Assembly: GCF_008828755.2 (NCBI RefSeq)
Contig: NZ_QBLM01000001.1
Coordinates: 310,001-374,000, forward strand
Source of the DNA: [Borrelia] turdi
Lineage (GTDB): Bacteria > Spirochaetota > Spirochaetia > Borreliales > Borreliaceae
DNA length: 64,000 nt
Direction: 5' to 3'
Below the pieces are notes generated by a model, which saw nothing but the letters and a program-made list of their open reading frames with translations, ran no database searches and had not been told where the DNA came from. Positions within the stretch are counted from its first letter, which is position 1; each line of letters opens with the position of its first letter. Below, in pieces: positions 1 through 11,763 of this stretch. A program made the position numbers and the translations under genes.

Positions 1-1
1 A

Positions 2-1048
2 AAAGATAAATCCGTAATTGGTAACGATTTATTGAGTCCAACTTTATCAAATTCTGCAATTTTAGCATCTTTTGGAGCCAAATATAAGCTTGGATTAACA
101 AAAATCAACAATAAAAATACCTATCTTATTTTACAAATGGGTACTGATTTTGGAATAGATCCTTCTGCAAGCGATTTTTCCGTATTTGGACACATCTCAA
201 AAGCAGCAAATTATAAAAAAGGAACGTCCTTAGATCCTAATAAAAAAGCTGAAGATACATTCGATCCAAATGGTAATGCTCTTAATTTTAGTAAAAATAC
301 AGAACTGGGCATTGCATTTTCAACAGGAGCAAGCATAGGACTTGCTTGGAATAAAGACACTGGTGAAAAAGAATCTTGGGAGATTGGGGGATCTGATTCT
401 TACAGTACAAGACTATTTGGAGAACAAGACAAAAAATCTGGAGTTGCATTAGGAATAAGTTATGGACAAAATCTCTACAGATCCAAGGATACAGAAAAAA
501 AATTAAAAACCATATCCGAAAATGCATTTCAAAGCTTAAATGTTGAAATCTCAAGCTATGAAGACAATAAAAAGGGACTTATAAATGGACTAGGATGGAT
601 AACATCTATTGGTCTTTATGATATTTTAAGACAAAAATCTGTAGAAAACTATCCTACAACAAGCTCAACTACTAATGAAAACAATAAAGCTGGACAAAAT
701 CCAACAAACACCCAAGCTATAGCCCCTAATCTTACATTTGAAGACGCAATGAATCTAGGTATAGCTTTATATCTTGATTATGCAATTCCAATAGAATCTA
801 TTTCAACAGAAGCGTATGTAGTACCTTATATTGGAGCATACCTTTTAGGGCCTCCTAATAAAATCTCAAGCGATGCTACAAAAATTTATCTAAAAACAGG
901 ACTTAGTCTTGAAAAACTAATAAGATTTACAACAATTTCAATTGGATGGGATTCAAATAACATTATAGAACTTGCTAATAAAAACGCAAATAACGCCGCT
1001 ATTGGTAGTGCTTTTTTGCAATTCAAAGTAGCCTACAGCGGAAGCTAA
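2..1048 (+). CDS. p66: Outer-membrane porin/adhesin P66, C-terminal part (5' end outside window)
   Basis: The frame is open from the window edge (codons begin at base 2) to TAA at 1046-1048, about 348 residues, a little over half of the roughly 620-residue protein. The segment is rich in alternating amphipathic strands and ends in VAYSGS, as I remember for P66 (BB0603). A low-complexity Thr/Asn/Ser stretch (TTSSTTNENNKAGQNPTNTQ) sits where the variable surface loop is expected. P66 is known as an outer-membrane porin and beta3-integrin ligand; the integrin-binding region lies upstream of this window. The last strand and the terminal residue, which matter for BAM-dependent insertion, are present. 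A strong terminator follows at once. Differences from B31 in the C-terminal third suggest another strain or genospecies. Confidence 0.93.
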   Translation, partial: KDKSVIGNDLLSPTLSNSAILASFGAKYKLGLTKINNKNTYLILQMGTDFGIDPSASDFSVFGHISKAANYKKGTSLDPNKKAEDTFDPNGNALNFSKNTELGIAFSTGASIGLAWNKDTGEKESWEIGGSDSYSTRLFGEQDKKSGVALGISYGQNLYRSKDTEKKLKTISENAFQSLNVEISSYEDNKKGLINGLGWITSIGLYDILRQKSVENYPTTSSTTNENNKAGQNPTNTQAIAPNLTFEDAMNLGIALYLDYAIPIESISTEAYVVPYIGAYLLGPPNKISSDATKIYLKTGLSLEKLIRFTTISIGWDSNNIIELANKNANNAAIGSAFLQFKVAYSGS

Positions 1049-1053
1049 CAGTA

Positions 1054-1083
1054 AAAGAAGGGCTTTTGACCCTTCTTTTTTTA
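1054..1083. terminator. Bidirectional intrinsic terminator between p66 and the DnaJ-like gene
   Basis: A perfect 9-bp stem (AAAGAAGGG / CCCTTCTTT) with a 7-base loop is followed by a run of T on the plus strand. The opposite strand also ends in a T-rich tail, so it can serve both convergent genes. Confidence 0.85.
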
Positions 1084-1108
1084 TCTTTTAAAACAAATTA
1101 ATAATTAA

Positions 1109-1861
1109 TTACTTCATATTTCTTTCTTTACAAATCTTTTCATAAGCATCTTGAATTTTAATAAATTTATCATTTGCATCTTTTTGCCTTACAGGATCAT
1201 TTGTAAACTTATCAGGATGATATTTTATAACAAGACTTTTATAAGCCTTTTTAATCTCATCATCACTGGCACTATAAGTTAACCCCAAAACACTATAGGG
1301 ATTTACAATTTTAATATTAATATCTTTATAAGCTTCATAACCATCAGATTCAAGTTCAAGAAAAACGCCAACATAAGAAATAAATTTTTCAGCTTCCAAG
1401 TTTTTATACCTAGAAAGCTTATTAATTTCTTTAAGAGCAGCAAAAAGCCATATAAAAAGATCTTTATGTTGAAAATAGCCAAGCTTGAGGGTATACAAAA
1501 TTTTATCCGCATTATTATTCTTATTAATAGCAGAATGAAAAATAGTATACAATTCTGATTTACCACGTTCGGACAAATTCAAAGAGTTGATAATAAAGTT
1601 AACATAACTTAGCTGTTCTCCTGTTACAGTTCCCAAAATAGATAATAATTTGGCCATTAATAAAAAAGAAAGTTTATAAAATTCAAACTCTCTAGATCTA
1701 GAATATGAATAATCCCTTGTAAAATAAATTCTAAAAACACCTAAAAAGCTAAATAATATCAAAATAAAAGGAAATAATATAAAAAGCATTCCTATTAAAA
1801 TGGGATTAAAAATGAAAATAAAAAACAACACTAAAAAAAATGTTCTAATTAAGCTTGGCAT
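1109..1861 (-). CDS. Membrane-anchored DnaJ-domain protein (DjlA-like layout)
   Basis: 250 residues. The N terminus (about 5-48) is hydrophobic and should form one or two membrane segments. A helical middle region (about 60-170) recalls the TerB-like module of DjlA-type proteins. A C-terminal J domain (about 187-246) starts NPYSVLGL and carries the obligatory HPD tripeptide at about 215-217. It should stimulate a DnaK partner at the inner face of the membrane. The C-terminal position of the J domain matches DjlA rather than DnaJ; there is no G/F-rich or zinc region. The ATG lies 26 bp after glyA, with GGAGG about 13 bases upstream and an in-frame stop just before, so the start is fixed. It is the last gene of the cysS-led minus-strand operon. 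Orthologue of BB0602. Confidence 0.88.
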   Translation of the reverse strand: MPSLIRTFFLVLFFIFIFNPILIGMLFILFPFILILFSFLGVFRIYFTRDYSYSRSREFEFYKLSFLLMAKLLSILGTVTGEQLSYVNFIINSLNLSERGKSELYTIFHSAINKNNNADKILYTLKLGYFQHKDLFIWLFAALKEINKLSRYKNLEAEKFISYVGVFLELESDGYEAYKDINIKIVNPYSVLGLTYSASDDEIKKAYKSLVIKYHPDKFTNDPVRQKDANDKFIKIQDAYEKICKERNMK

Positions 1862-1887
1862 TTATTGCTCATAACCTCCAAACATAA

Positions 1888-3141
1888 TTAAGGCATATCA
1901 AAATCTCTAATAAATTTTACAACTTCCTTTTTTATTTGTTTTAATTCAATATCAGACCTTGTCTTTAAAGCTCTAACAATAAATTTAGCAACATTTAAAG
2001 AATCGCTTTCATTTAGACCTCTAGAAGTAATAGCAGCGCCCCCAATTCTAATACCAGAAGCCAAAGAAGGACTTTTTTTATCAAAAGGAATAGCATTTTT
2101 ATTTAAAGTAATATTTACACCTTCAAGCAATTTCTCAGCATCAGCACCCGTGATATCCAAGTTGCTAAGATCAATCAAAAATAAATGATTGTCTGTGCCT
2201 CCACTAACAATTCGAAACCCTTCCGATTTGAAATATTCAGCCATAACTTTGGTATTTTTTATTACATTGGCAATGTATTCTCTAAAATTTTCTTGAAGAG
2301 CCTCTTTGAATGCAATAGCTTTGCCTGCAATAACATGAACTAAAGGACCTCCTTGAGTGCCAGGAAAAACTGTAGAATTTACAGCATTAAACAATGCTTT
2401 CTCTTTTCCATTAAAATTTACTAACCTGTTAAAATCTTTTCCGGAAAGTATTATTCCACCTCTTGGCCCTCTTAAAGTTTTATGCGTAGTACTCGTAGTA
2501 AGATGTGCCACATCAATCGAAGAATTATGAAAACCAGTAGCAATAAGGCCCGCAATATGCGCAATATCACATAAAAGATAAGCAGAAACTTCGTCTGCTA
2601 TTTCTCTAAATTTCTTAAAATCAATTTCTCTTGAATAAGAAGAAGCTCCGGCTATTATTAAATTTGGCCTACAATCTCTAGCTATTTTTAGAACCTCATC
2701 ATAATCAATCAGCTCAGAATCCCTAGAAACACCATAAAAATAAGTGTTAAAAAATATGCCAGAAAAATTTACTCTACTGCCATGAGTTAAATGTCCCCCA
2801 TGAGACAATTGCATGCCAAGGATTCTGTCACCCGGATTAATAAGAGCCATTATGGCAGCCATATTGGCCTGAGATCCGCTATGAGGTTGAACATTAGCAT
2901 ACTCTGCACCAAAAAGCTCTTTTGCCCTTGAAATTGCTAAAGTTTCAATCTCATCAATAAAAGAACAACCACCATAATATCTATTCAAAGGATATCCTTC
3001 AGCATACTTATTAGTTAAAATACTTCCAACAGCCTGCCTTATTTCTAAAGATGCAAAATTTTCAGATGCAATAAGCTCAATATGTTCCTTTTCTCTTAAT
3101 TTCTCTTTCTCAATTAAATTAAATATTTGATCATCTCTCAT
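1888..3141 (-). CDS. glyA: Serine hydroxymethyltransferase
   Basis: 417 residues, normal length. It converts serine and tetrahydrofolate to glycine and methylene-THF with PLP. The PLP lysine lies in [12 protein letters not shown] (K221), and the N-terminal IELIASENF and NKYAEGYP motifs are present. I start it at ATG 3141 rather than the in-frame TTG at 3144. The ATG overlaps the upstream stop as TGATG, which implies translational coupling, and GGAGGA lies 9 bases before it. It sits in one operon with cysS and the gene at 3141-4703. It is a main source of glycine and one-carbon units in an organism with little amino-acid biosynthesis. Orthologue of BB0601. Confidence 0.96.
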   Translation of the reverse strand: MRDDQIFNLIEKEKLREKEHIELIASENFASLEIRQAVGSILTNKYAEGYPLNRYYGGCSFIDEIETLAISRAKELFGAEYANVQPHSGSQANMAAIMALINPGDRILGMQLSHGGHLTHGSRVNFSGIFFNTYFYGVSRDSELIDYDEVLKIARDCRPNLIIAGASSYSREIDFKKFREIADEVSAYLLCDIAHIAGLIATGFHNSSIDVAHLTTSTTHKTLRGPRGGIILSGKDFNRLVNFNGKEKALFNAVNSTVFPGTQGGPLVHVIAGKAIAFKEALQENFREYIANVIKNTKVMAEYFKSEGFRIVSGGTDNHLFLIDLSNLDITGADAEKLLEGVNITLNKNAIPFDKKSPSLASGIRIGGAAITSRGLNESDSLNVAKFIVRALKTRSDIELKQIKKEVVKFIRDFDMP

Positions 3142-4703
3142 CAAAAATTATCCTCCAAAACAAACCTATGCATTAAAGAATACGATCCGTTTGTCAAGCT
3201 TTTATACTTTAAAAACCCAGAATCTGAATATCCATCAAAAAATTCATTTTTATCATAATCCTCTTTGCACCCATATTGAATATAGTTTTCAGACATATTT
3301 AAAAAATACTTAGAGCTATCCTTAAATAATACTGCATTTATTATATCAAAATATACAAAACCAACCCCATCCAAAAAAAATTCAAACCAAAAATGCTCAT
3401 TCAATTTAAGAGAATTAGGATCATAGTAAAGCCCAACTATATTTCTCAGCGGAATCTCGTACTTTAAAAATAATAAATTAGTAAGAACTATTAAATTGCT
3501 AGATGAAATTTTTCTTTCTTTAATAGAATCCTTTAAACTTAAATTATTCTCGACAATTTCAAAATTTAAAGTCAAAGCATCAATAATTGCTTTAGCTAGC
3601 TTATAAGCTGAATTATTCCCAGCAGTTATAGATAAAATTATAGAATCTAACGACATTAAATCAACAGAGCTATAAGACAAATAATCTTTTTTTTTGCTCT
3701 GAATATATGTTTTGTACTCTTGATTGTTAATATCTCTATTAACCTCAATACTTTCTAAATATTTAACATCCAAAAATTGTAAATTAAGTTTATGGGTCTT
3801 TACCCTAGTCTTAAAAATAAATTTATTTGTCTTTAGATTTGCAAAAAATAAATTACTAATATTAAAATTAAAATCAAAATACTCATTACTACACTCTGTA
3901 ATTTTTTGACGCTCATTCTCAACAGGCCTTAAATAAAAAATATTAAAATTAATATCTTCGGGGTTTGAATCAAAATTGCTGCTAATATCTTGAGTAAAAT
4001 AAATTTCCTCAATTATTGTAAACTTTTTTGAATCGCTCAAAGTCCACTTGAAAAAAGAATCTTTAACAGAGAACGGAACCTTATTACTTTGAAGATTGTC
4101 CAATAAGACATAAAGCTTACCACCAGAATTTAAAGTTTTAGGAGAAATAAATTCTACTCTATTTTCAGAAACATTTAAAATATTTTGGGGCAAAATTGTA
4201 TAAAGTTTATCCCTAGTTTCAAGAAAAATTTGAATATCGCTAGAACGTGAAAACAAATTCATACCCTGCAATAAAGTTGAAGAATTTGCATTTAAAATTA
4301 TTTTATTTTCTGAAAAAATAACCGGTATATTTTCTCTATTAACTTTAACAGGAACTTGTCTACTAATAACAAGAAAAAGTTCGTTACTAGTCCCGCTTCC
4401 ATTTTTTACAAAAATAAGTCCAGAATTTACTTCGTCTGTAATTTTAAAAACTATTTCAGTATTATTCCAACTAATGATACTACTTTTAACCAAATAATTA
4501 TTGTTAATATTAATCTCTCCTATACTATAGCCTAAATTGTTACCTTTAATAACAATAATATCCTTGTGAGAAGTGGGAATTGGAGATATATCATAAATAA
4601 TTGGCTTTGAATAAAATAAAAATCCTGAAAAAACAAATAAAAATAAAAAAATAATAAAAATTAAGCTTAAATAAAAATATTTGTTTTTTAAAAAAATAGC
4701 CAA
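3141..4703 (-). CDS. Membrane-anchored TIG/IPT plus transglutaminase-like protein
   Basis: 520 residues, annotated as hypothetical in B31 (BB0600) as far as I recall. One N-terminal membrane segment (about 9-31) precedes an extracytoplasmic part. Residues about 35-113 read as an IPT/TIG immunoglobulin-like domain ([20 protein letters not shown] ... [11 protein letters not shown] ... [13 protein letters not shown]). Residues about 355-460 resemble a transglutaminase-like core: [12 protein letters not shown] matches the GIPAR-VVxGY segment, His437 lies in NEHFWFEFF and Asp453 in VYFDII. The position of the catalytic Cys, 15 residues before the Ile-Pro, is Ser402. The middle (about 115-350) is beta-rich and unassigned. 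Cys-to-Ser suggests a non-catalytic fold or altered chemistry. It lies 3 bp after cysS and overlaps glyA by one base. The domain calls are by eye. Confidence 0.72.
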   Translation of the reverse strand: MAIFLKNKYFYLSLIFIIFLFLFVFSGFLFYSKPIIYDISPIPTSHKDIIVIKGNNLGYSIGEININNNYLVKSSIISWNNTEIVFKITDEVNSGLIFVKNGSGTSNELFLVISRQVPVKVNRENIPVIFSENKIILNANSSTLLQGMNLFSRSSDIQIFLETRDKLYTILPQNILNVSENRVEFISPKTLNSGGKLYVLLDNLQSNKVPFSVKDSFFKWTLSDSKKFTIIEEIYFTQDISSNFDSNPEDINFNIFYLRPVENERQKITECSNEYFDFNFNISNLFFANLKTNKFIFKTRVKTHKLNLQFLDVKYLESIEVNRDINNQEYKTYIQSKKKDYLSYSSVDLMSLDSIILSITAGNNSAYKLAKAIIDALTLNFEIVENNLSLKDSIKERKISSSNLIVLTNLLFLKYEIPLRNIVGLYYDPNSLKLNEHFWFEFFLDGVGFVYFDIINAVLFKDSSKYFLNMSENYIQYGCKEDYDKNEFFDGYSDSGFLKYKSLTNGSYSLMHRFVLEDNF

Positions 4704-4706
4704 ATA

Positions 4707-6149
4707 CTAGCCTCTTTTAACCTTGGTTCCTTCCTTAGTATCAACCAAAACAAAACCCCTTTTAGCAAAAAAATCCCTAATCTCATCAGCGCGCTTAAAA
4801 TTTTTTTCACATTTGGCTATTCTTCTCTCTTCAATCAAAATTTTCATATTATCGTCAACAACCACATCATGACTTTTAAAATTTTTCAAAACCTCTTCCC
4901 TTAAATTAAGCGAAATAATCTCATCAAAAATAAAAGCCAATCTAAGCTTTGAAACAAAGCTTAGATTTTCAGACTTAATTACCTCCCAAAGCAAAGCTAA
5001 TCCTTGAGAAACATTCAAATCAAAAGAAACTTTTTCTACAAAAAAATCGTAATATTCTTTTTCTATGCTAAAACCAAAATTTTTTAAATCCTTATTAAGC
5101 ATATTTAAATCAGCTGGATCTAAAGATGCATAAAAATAACTTAGCCTGTTTATCATATTTTCTCTAGCAATCTTGCTTGCTTTAAGATTATTAAATGAAA
5201 ACTTTAATTGATTTCTGTAATGTGATGTCAAACACAAATATCTAAAGTCAAGAGGAGAAAAATTTTGCTCTTCTAAGTCTTTAATTGTAATAAAATCCCC
5301 ACGTGACTTTGACATTTTATTATAATCCATTATCAAAAATTCTCCATGAACAAAAATATCACACCATTTCTTATCTAAAAAACATTCTACTATTGCTATC
5401 TCATTTATGTGGTGAACCCCAATATGATCAACTCCTCCTAAATGAATATCAAGTGTATCTTTGAAATACTCCAAATTCATAGCAGCACACTCCAAATGCC
5501 AACTCGGATAACCAAATCCCCAAGGAGAATCCCATTTCATTTCCTGATCTTTAAATTTAGAATTAGTAAACCATAAAACAAAATCGGTTTTATTCTTTTT
5601 AAACTTATCAACATCAACCCTAGAAAAAGTCATATCCTTATCAATCAAGTCAATGCCAGCCATCTCACCGTAGCTTTTAAAAGAAGAAGTATCAAAATAC
5701 ACATTACCATTAGAAAAATAAGTGATTTTTTTTTCTTCAAGAATTTTAACAACCTCTATCATAATAGGAATATGTTTACTTGCAATAAGAACTTTATCAG
5801 GATATGTAACGTTTAATTTTTTACAATCCTTAAAAAAAGCTTCTGTAAAAAATTCACTAATCTCATAAACTGTAAGACCTTTCTCTCTTGCAGTTTTAAC
5901 AACTTTATCTTCTCCATCATCAAGATCACCTGTTAAATGCCCAATATCTGTGATATTCATTGCATAGTTAACTTTATACCCTAAAAACCTTAAAGTTTTA
6001 ATTAATAAATCTCCAAAGATATAAGTTCTAAGATTTCCAATATGAGCATAATTATAAACAGTAGGCCCGCAAGCATATACTTTAACATCATCAAAGCTTG
6101 TTAATTCTGAAAAATCCTTCGTTCTAGTATTATATAATTTTAAAATCAT
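4707..6149 (-). CDS. cysS: Cysteinyl-tRNA synthetase
   Basis: 480 residues, typical class Ia enzyme that charges tRNA-Cys. The HIGH motif appears as HIGN (36-39) after CGPTVYNYA, and KMSKS is intact (278-282). The zinc ligands that discriminate cysteine are recognisable as C27, C221, H246 and E250. It heads the minus-strand operon cysS - TIG/transglutaminase-like - glyA - DnaJ-like, with gaps of 3, -1 and 26 bp. Only 51 bp separate its ATG from divergent murB, so the two promoters must interleave. The ribosome site is weak (GAGAAA). Orthologue of BB0599. Confidence 0.97.
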   Translation of the reverse strand: MILKLYNTRTKDFSELTSFDDVKVYACGPTVYNYAHIGNLRTYIFGDLLIKTLRFLGYKVNYAMNITDIGHLTGDLDDGEDKVVKTAREKGLTVYEISEFFTEAFFKDCKKLNVTYPDKVLIASKHIPIMIEVVKILEEKKITYFSNGNVYFDTSSFKSYGEMAGIDLIDKDMTFSRVDVDKFKKNKTDFVLWFTNSKFKDQEMKWDSPWGFGYPSWHLECAAMNLEYFKDTLDIHLGGVDHIGVHHINEIAIVECFLDKKWCDIFVHGEFLIMDYNKMSKSRGDFITIKDLEEQNFSPLDFRYLCLTSHYRNQLKFSFNNLKASKIARENMINRLSYFYASLDPADLNMLNKDLKNFGFSIEKEYYDFFVEKVSFDLNVSQGLALLWEVIKSENLSFVSKLRLAFIFDEIISLNLREEVLKNFKSHDVVVDDNMKILIEERRIAKCEKNFKRADEIRDFFAKRGFVLVDTKEGTKVKRG

Positions 6150-6162
6150 ACATTTCTCAAAA

Positions 6163-6191
6163 TTGAAAAAATAAAAAGTCTAATTTATTAT
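6163..6191 (+). promoter_or_regulatory. Predicted sigma-70 promoter of murB
   Basis: TTGAAA at 6163-6168, a 17-bp spacer and TATTAT at 6186-6191, five of six consensus bases in each hexamer. The expected start of transcription is about 6198, only 3 bases before the murB ATG. Prediction by eye in AT-rich DNA. Confidence 0.45.
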
Positions 6192-6200
6192 TAAGTAAGT

Positions 6201-7121
6201 ATGTTTAAAAGCCTAAATAATTTTTTTAAAAAAATCAATATAAAGCCTCAAACAAAAAATCTAACTGACTATACAACATATAAAATTGGAAACATTTCGA
6301 AATTATTTCTCATTCCTAAAAATATTCAAGAAGCCGAAAATATTTTTAAAGCAGCAATAGAAGAAAAAATTAAACTATTTATTCTCGGAGGAGGATCTAA
6401 TATTTTAGTCAATGATGAGAAAGAACTTGATTTCCCAATAGTATACACTGGCCATCTAAACAAAATAGAAATTCACGAAAATAAAATTGTCGCTGAATGT
6501 GGTGCAAATTTTGAAAATTTATGTAAAATTGCGCTCAACAACGGTTTAAGTGGCCTAGAATTTATCTATGGACTACCCGGAACGCTAGGAGGCGCTGTAT
6601 GGATGAATGCTAGATGCTTTGGAAATGAAATCTCTAAAATAATAAAAAAAATTACATTTATAAATGATAAAGGAAAAACTATTTGCAAAGAATTTAAAAA
6701 AGAAGAATTTAAGTATAAAATATCACCTTTTCAAAATAAAAACTTTCTCATATTGAAAGTTGAATTGAATTTAAAAAAAGAAAATAAGAAAATTATTGAA
6801 GAGGAAATGAATAAAAACAAACAAACAAGAATAAACAAAGGTCACTATTTATTCCCAAGTAGTGGGAGCACTTTTAAAAACAATAAAGCATTTCTTAAAC
6901 CTAGTGGACAAATAATTGAAGAGTGCAAACTCAAAGGGCTAAGCATTGGGGGTGCTGCAGTATCTAAATATCATGGAAACTTTATTATCAACATTGACAA
7001 TGCCACTTCAAATGAAGTAAAAAGCTTGATTGAAAAAGTAAAAACTGAAGTCTACTTGCAAACTGGGCTTTTACTCGAAGAAGAAGTTCTTTATATAGGA
7101 TTTAAAAATCAAAAAAATTAG
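6201..7121 (+). CDS. murB: UDP-N-acetylenolpyruvoylglucosamine reductase (MurB)
   Basis: 306 residues. This FAD enzyme reduces UDP-GlcNAc-enolpyruvate to UDP-MurNAc, the second committed step of peptidoglycan synthesis. FAD-binding motifs GGGSNILV (about 71-78) and [15 protein letters not shown] are clear, YKISPF corresponds to the family YRxSxF, and SSGSTFKN holds the proton-donor serine. [15 protein letters not shown] marks the C-terminal substrate domain. I see no Shine-Dalgarno sequence; the predicted promoter would give a 5' leader of only about 3 bases. The stop codon overlaps the convergent chemoreceptor gene by 4 bp. Orthologue of BB0598. Confidence 0.95.
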   Translation: MFKSLNNFFKKINIKPQTKNLTDYTTYKIGNISKLFLIPKNIQEAENIFKAAIEEKIKLFILGGGSNILVNDEKELDFPIVYTGHLNKIEIHENKIVAECGANFENLCKIALNNGLSGLEFIYGLPGTLGGAVWMNARCFGNEISKIIKKITFINDKGKTICKEFKKEEFKYKISPFQNKNFLILKVELNLKKENKKIIEEEMNKNKQTRINKGHYLFPSSGSTFKNNKAFLKPSGQIIEECKLKGLSIGGAAVSKYHGNFIINIDNATSNEVKSLIEKVKTEVYLQTGLLLEEEVLYIGFKNQKN

Positions 7122-9325
7122 AAAAGAATATCTTTAATCTCATCATTAATCTTTTGAATCAATTCCTTTGTCTTTAATATCTTACCCTTAGAAGATTTCA
7201 CCAAAGATGAATATTCTTGAAGAGAAGCTACTGCATCTAAATTCATCTTAGAAACTTTAAACTCTTTTAAATCCTGACTAAAATTGTTAAACTTGCTGCT
7301 AACAAAAAAATGATTATTAAATATTTCTTTATACATATTCTTAGCATCTCTGATCTTAGTATCATAAGATAAATACCTTTCTTTAAACTCACCAATTTCT
7401 TTAAAATGCTTAGCAAGAGTAAGATCTACTTTTTCATGTCTTGAAAAATTGCTGTCCACATTATCTTGAATATCTATAAAATTTTTATAAATTGTGTCAA
7501 TCTCTGAATTAATTACCGAAATAATGCTATCAACCGTTTTAAGTTCATCTTTAATAGTTTTAGAATATTTTCCAGAATTAATAGCAAGCTTTCTAATCTC
7601 CTCAGCAACAACTGCAAAACTTTTACCCGCATCACCTGCTTTTGCTGCTTCAATTGCTGCATTCATAGCAAGCATATTGGTCTGAGCTGAAATTGAAACT
7701 AAAAGTTTATTTGCACTTTGCAAGCTGTTCGTTTGAGATAAAAGATCTGCAAAATTTTTATTTACATTTTCAAAAACAATATTTAAATCAAAAACTTTAC
7801 TTTTAATATTTTCAATATCAGTAGAATTTGTAGTAGCAACTTTATTAAAAATTTCTAAATTTTTATCTATACTATAAAAAAAACTAACATTCTCTTCAAA
7901 ATTTGATGAGATCTCGGACATATACTTATTGTGGTCATTAATCGGATCAGCAACAGATTCAAAACCTTTTAAAATATCAACAATTGATTTTTCAAATCTA
8001 GAAAAAGTATCTCTTAATTGCTCATAAGCCAAAACGCTAGAATCTATACTCTCAGTATTTAATATTGCAGTTTCTATTTGTTCTAAATAATCATTTAAAT
8101 CTTCAGAATAAAATTTTATCTTCTCAAAAGACTCTTTACTCTTAGACGAAAGGCTGTCTAGCCTTGAACTAATATAAGAAATAATAGCCGAAGAATACTT
8201 AACCTCTAAAGCAGGCTCAAGACTAAAAGAATCTATTTTTGATTTTTGATAATCAACAATTTTGTTAAAATCATTAATTAATGAAAAAACAAAAGTATTA
8301 CACAAGTAAAATATAATCACAAAAGATGATAATAGAAATATAAAAAATATAACCCAATTTGACTTAAACATAATAGGAATAGAATTGACATTAAAAATCA
8401 ATCCTTGAATTAAAAAATCATCGGTTTTTACAAAGTTTAAAGAATAATAATCACTCCCATAATTAAAAGTGTGCTGAGAATCAGAAGAATCTTTTCTAGT
8501 ATAATTTATAACTTTGCTCAAAACATTCTCACTATAAACTGTAGAAAAAGATTTGGACTTAAGATTATTAAAGTTGAAAAAAATGGGCATATAATTTCTA
8601 TCAAGCATAAAAAAATTATAGTTCTTACTACTAAATTTAAGTGAAGAATACAGCTGATTTTCAATCATATCAAATGCCTCATCAAAACATACTAAAATCC
8701 CTATAACGCCCAATGTTGAAACAGAATCTCTTACAGGGAAACTTACTACAGAATAAATTTTCCCATCTATTCTCATATACCTTGAATAATATTTAGAATT
8801 TTTTTCTACAGGAACAGAATAAATTGGATCTAATCTAATGTCTTTTAACCCCAAAGATGAAAAATTTGAATTTGATATTAAAACATTCTTCCCTATAGGA
8901 ACATAAAATATACCTTCTAGCGAATTTTCTGATACAGGAATAGTTTTAAAAATTTTATCTATAGAGCTAAATTCTCTTGACTTTAAAAACAACTCGCTAT
9001 TTTCATCCAAACTATCACCCAATTTTAAACTCGAAGACAAAAGAAAGCTTTTAGAAGAATTCACTAGTATCCCAAACCTATAGCTATCTTTTACAAGTTC
9101 TTCAAGAAATCTAGAGGATTCCAAATACTTAGCCTTAATAACAGCAGACACACTGTTTAAAAACAACTTAGCATCAAATTTAAAGCGATCCAAATATTCA
9201 TTTTTATGATTCATATAAGAATAGCCTATAAATAAAAAATTTAAAAAAAGAAATCCTAATAAAACTAGATAAAGAAATCGTTTAGTATTTTTCAGATTAG
9301 CGTCGATTAACTTCTCATCGGTCAT
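7118..9325 (-). CDS. mcp3: Methyl-accepting chemotaxis protein, transmembrane (mcp3 type)
   Basis: 735 residues. A membrane segment at about 16-38, a roughly 280-residue extracytoplasmic sensor, a second segment at about 320-345 and a long cytoplasmic coiled coil follow in order. The signalling tip carries [17 protein letters not shown] followed by [13 protein letters not shown], the CheA/CheW contact region. I see no clear HAMP domain. The ligand is unknown. The start has a good ribosome site (GGAGAG, 5 bases before ATG). It is divergent from the next receptor gene across a 269-bp AT-rich region that should hold both promoters, and it is convergent with murB, overlapping it by 4 bp. Orthologue of BB0597. 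Confidence 0.93.
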   Translation of the reverse strand: MTDEKLIDANLKNTKRFLYLVLLGFLFLNFLFIGYSYMNHKNEYLDRFKFDAKLFLNSVSAVIKAKYLESSRFLEELVKDSYRFGILVNSSKSFLLSSSLKLGDSLDENSELFLKSREFSSIDKIFKTIPVSENSLEGIFYVPIGKNVLISNSNFSSLGLKDIRLDPIYSVPVEKNSKYYSRYMRIDGKIYSVVSFPVRDSVSTLGVIGILVCFDEAFDMIENQLYSSLKFSSKNYNFFMLDRNYMPIFFNFNNLKSKSFSTVYSENVLSKVINYTRKDSSDSQHTFNYGSDYYSLNFVKTDDFLIQGLIFNVNSIPIMFKSNWVIFFIFLLSSFVIIFYLCNTFVFSLINDFNKIVDYQKSKIDSFSLEPALEVKYSSAIISYISSRLDSLSSKSKESFEKIKFYSEDLNDYLEQIETAILNTESIDSSVLAYEQLRDTFSRFEKSIVDILKGFESVADPINDHNKYMSEISSNFEENVSFFYSIDKNLEIFNKVATTNSTDIENIKSKVFDLNIVFENVNKNFADLLSQTNSLQSANKLLVSISAQTNMLAMNAAIEAAKAGDAGKSFAVVAEEIRKLAINSGKYSKTIKDELKTVDSIISVINSEIDTIYKNFIDIQDNVDSNFSRHEKVDLTLAKHFKEIGEFKERYLSYDTKIRDAKNMYKEIFNNHFFVSSKFNNFSQDLKEFKVSKMNLDAVASLQEYSSLVKSSKGKILKTKELIQKINDEIKDILF

Positions 9326-9594
9326 AAAAGCTCTCCAAACATAACATTAATATGATTAAAACCTTAAAACAAAACTTTCACCTTAATAAATCACATATAA
9401 ATAATTACTAATAATAATAATTGGCAAATTAGACTTTTCTTTTTGAATTTTAAAGATCAAATCCCCAAATATTTGCAAATAATTATTTTATTATTTAGCT
9501 ACATGCATATATAATTATATAATAAAACATATAGAATACTAAAAATTTAATATTTTAAAAATTTTATGAAAAATTAAGATTTTAAGGGGACTTA

Positions 9595-11742
9595 GTGAAA
9601 AAAAAGAAACTTAACTCCAACCTTTTTTATAAATTTAATTTTATAATTCTGGCATATACAATAATCATTATTGCAACAACCTTTTTACTACTAGATCAAG
9701 GTTATAAAAAAATCATAACAAAAGAACTTCAAGATTTTACAAAATTTATTAACCAAGCAATGATTAAAAGCTTTTCTGATGAATCTAAAGAAATAATAAA
9801 AGCTTTAAGCACATTAACAACTAGATATGATTATAAATCTGCGATTTTAAATAACAAAAGCGAAGAACACTTAGTATCTGATAAGATTTTAGTTACACTC
9901 CCGGCCTTTATTAAAATAATAGAGTATGCAAACAAAGATGGATACATAATCGCATCAAGTGAAAAAAAAAGAAACGGCCAATATATGAGTTTAAAAGAAT
10001 TGATCTTGGGCAAGGCCATAACTACATTTCAAATTTCAATTCTTCACAACAGTTTAGCAAAAATAAATAACAATTTTTATATTCCAATAGCATATAAAAT
10101 AACGGATTCAAAAAAATCTAATATTGGATATATTATTTTATATGCTGACATTTCAGAGAAAATTTCTGAACTAAAAGAATATCTTTTATTGCTTTTGGAA
10201 AACTCGTTGCTAGAACAAAATGCAAGCAGCCAAAACTCATCAAAATACTTTAATGTATACATAATAAACGGAAATGGAGATGCATTTGGAGGAAAAGATG
10301 AGGTTTTGAAAAACATAAAGCACATATTTGGTTTTAACACAAAAACATTAACTCAAATATTAAACGCATTATCTCAAGGAAAAGCAAATTACAATACAAG
10401 CAATTCAAATGAAATAATTTCCTTAGCAAGGATTGCATCATCGAATTGGTACCTAGGAATAAAAATAGATTATAACAACATATTCTCAAAAGAATTTAAA
10501 AATATGAGAGTGGTTTCGCTTAGCATTATATTTATTCTGGTAATAATTTTTATATTAATAATGATATCAACCATAAAAACTTTAATAATCTCAAAAATAG
10601 ATAAACTTAATGTTGTAATTCCAAAAGTTAAAAACGGTGACTTAACATTTAAAATCGAATCAAAAGGCAAAGATTCAATAAGCTCAACGATAAATCTTTT
10701 TGGTCATTTTATTGAAAATCTAAAAAATGTAATCAATTCACTACAAGAGCGAGTAAGGCTGTTAAAAGAAAATGGGGATCATTTATTTAGTGAAATAAAC
10801 AAAACCCACAATACAATAAAAAATTCAAATCAATACATAGAAAAAACACAAGAAGAAGTAGAAAAACAAGTAGAATTCATATCTAACACAACAAACGTAA
10901 TTGAAAGTCTTTCAAAAAATATTTCATCTCTTGACAACTCAATTGAAACTCAAGCCGCAAGCGTTGAACAATCCTCATCAGCTATTGAAGAAATGATAGG
11001 AGGAATACAATCAATAACAGAAATAACTCAAAAAGCTGCAAAAAGCACAGAAGAGCTAAAAAGATTCTCTGATGATGGACGAAAAAAACAAGAAGAAGTT
11101 ATTACTCAAATCAAAGAGATTTTCAAAAACTCAACAAGATTACAAGAAGCAAACTCTTTAATTTCATCTATAGCTAGTCAAACCAATCTGCTCTCAATGA
11201 ACGCTGCAATTGAAGCATCTCATGCTGGTGAAGCTGGAAAAGGATTTGCTATTGTTGCAGAAGAAATAAAAGACCTAGCAGAACAAGTAACATCACAATC
11301 AGAATCTGTTGCATCATCAATTAACGAAATAATGGATTCAATAACCAAAACTGTAAACACTTCTGAATTAACAAATAAAGCTTTCAACCAAATATTTGAT
11401 TCAATCAATCTAGTTGTTCAAGTAATAGAAGAAATAAATCATACAATGCAAGAGCAATCAATAGGTAGCCAAGAAATTTTAAAGGCTTTAAATACAATGC
11501 GAGAAATAACATATGAAGTAAAAATTGGCTCGAATGATATGTTTAGAGGCAACAAAAAAATCATTAGCACTGTTAAATTATTAGGAGAAATTAATATTAC
11601 GGTCTCAAACTCAATGAAAGGTTTAAAAGAAGAGATTAATAAATTAGTAGAAGCAATTGAGCGCATTAAGGTTTTAGGAACTACAAACTCAAGTCATATT
11701 TCTGGAATTAATGAAAGTACAAATCAATTTAAAACCAAATAA
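9595..11742 (+). CDS. mcp2: Methyl-accepting chemotaxis protein with Cache-like sensor and HAMP (mcp2 type)
   Basis: 715 residues from a GTG start preceded by AAGGGGA. A membrane segment at about 14-36 is followed by a long extracytoplasmic region (about 37-300) that looks like a double Cache sensor ([20 protein letters not shown], then [13 protein letters not shown] near the membrane). A second segment (about 305-330), a HAMP-like region ([19 protein letters not shown]) and a signalling hairpin with [17 protein letters not shown] follow. Cache domains usually bind small metabolites; the ligand here is unknown. It heads an operon with the Rnf-like gene and argS. Two TATAAT hexamers (9510-9515 and 9518-9523) lie 72-85 bases upstream of the start and may be its promoter. 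Orthologue of BB0596. Confidence 0.93.
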   Translation: MKKKKLNSNLFYKFNFIILAYTIIIIATTFLLLDQGYKKIITKELQDFTKFINQAMIKSFSDESKEIIKALSTLTTRYDYKSAILNNKSEEHLVSDKILVTLPAFIKIIEYANKDGYIIASSEKKRNGQYMSLKELILGKAITTFQISILHNSLAKINNNFYIPIAYKITDSKKSNIGYIILYADISEKISELKEYLLLLLENSLLEQNASSQNSSKYFNVYIINGNGDAFGGKDEVLKNIKHIFGFNTKTLTQILNALSQGKANYNTSNSNEIISLARIASSNWYLGIKIDYNNIFSKEFKNMRVVSLSIIFILVIIFILIMISTIKTLIISKIDKLNVVIPKVKNGDLTFKIESKGKDSISSTINLFGHFIENLKNVINSLQERVRLLKENGDHLFSEINKTHNTIKNSNQYIEKTQEEVEKQVEFISNTTNVIESLSKNISSLDNSIETQAASVEQSSSAIEEMIGGIQSITEITQKAAKSTEELKRFSDDGRKKQEEVITQIKEIFKNSTRLQEANSLISSIASQTNLLSMNAAIEASHAGEAGKGFAIVAEEIKDLAEQVTSQSESVASSINEIMDSITKTVNTSELTNKAFNQIFDSINLVVQVIEEINHTMQEQSIGSQEILKALNTMREITYEVKIGSNDMFRGNKKIISTVKLLGEINITVSNSMKGLKEEINKLVEAIERIKVLGTTNSSHISGINESTNQFKTK

Positions 11743-11763
11743 AATAGATAAAAAGGAAATAAT

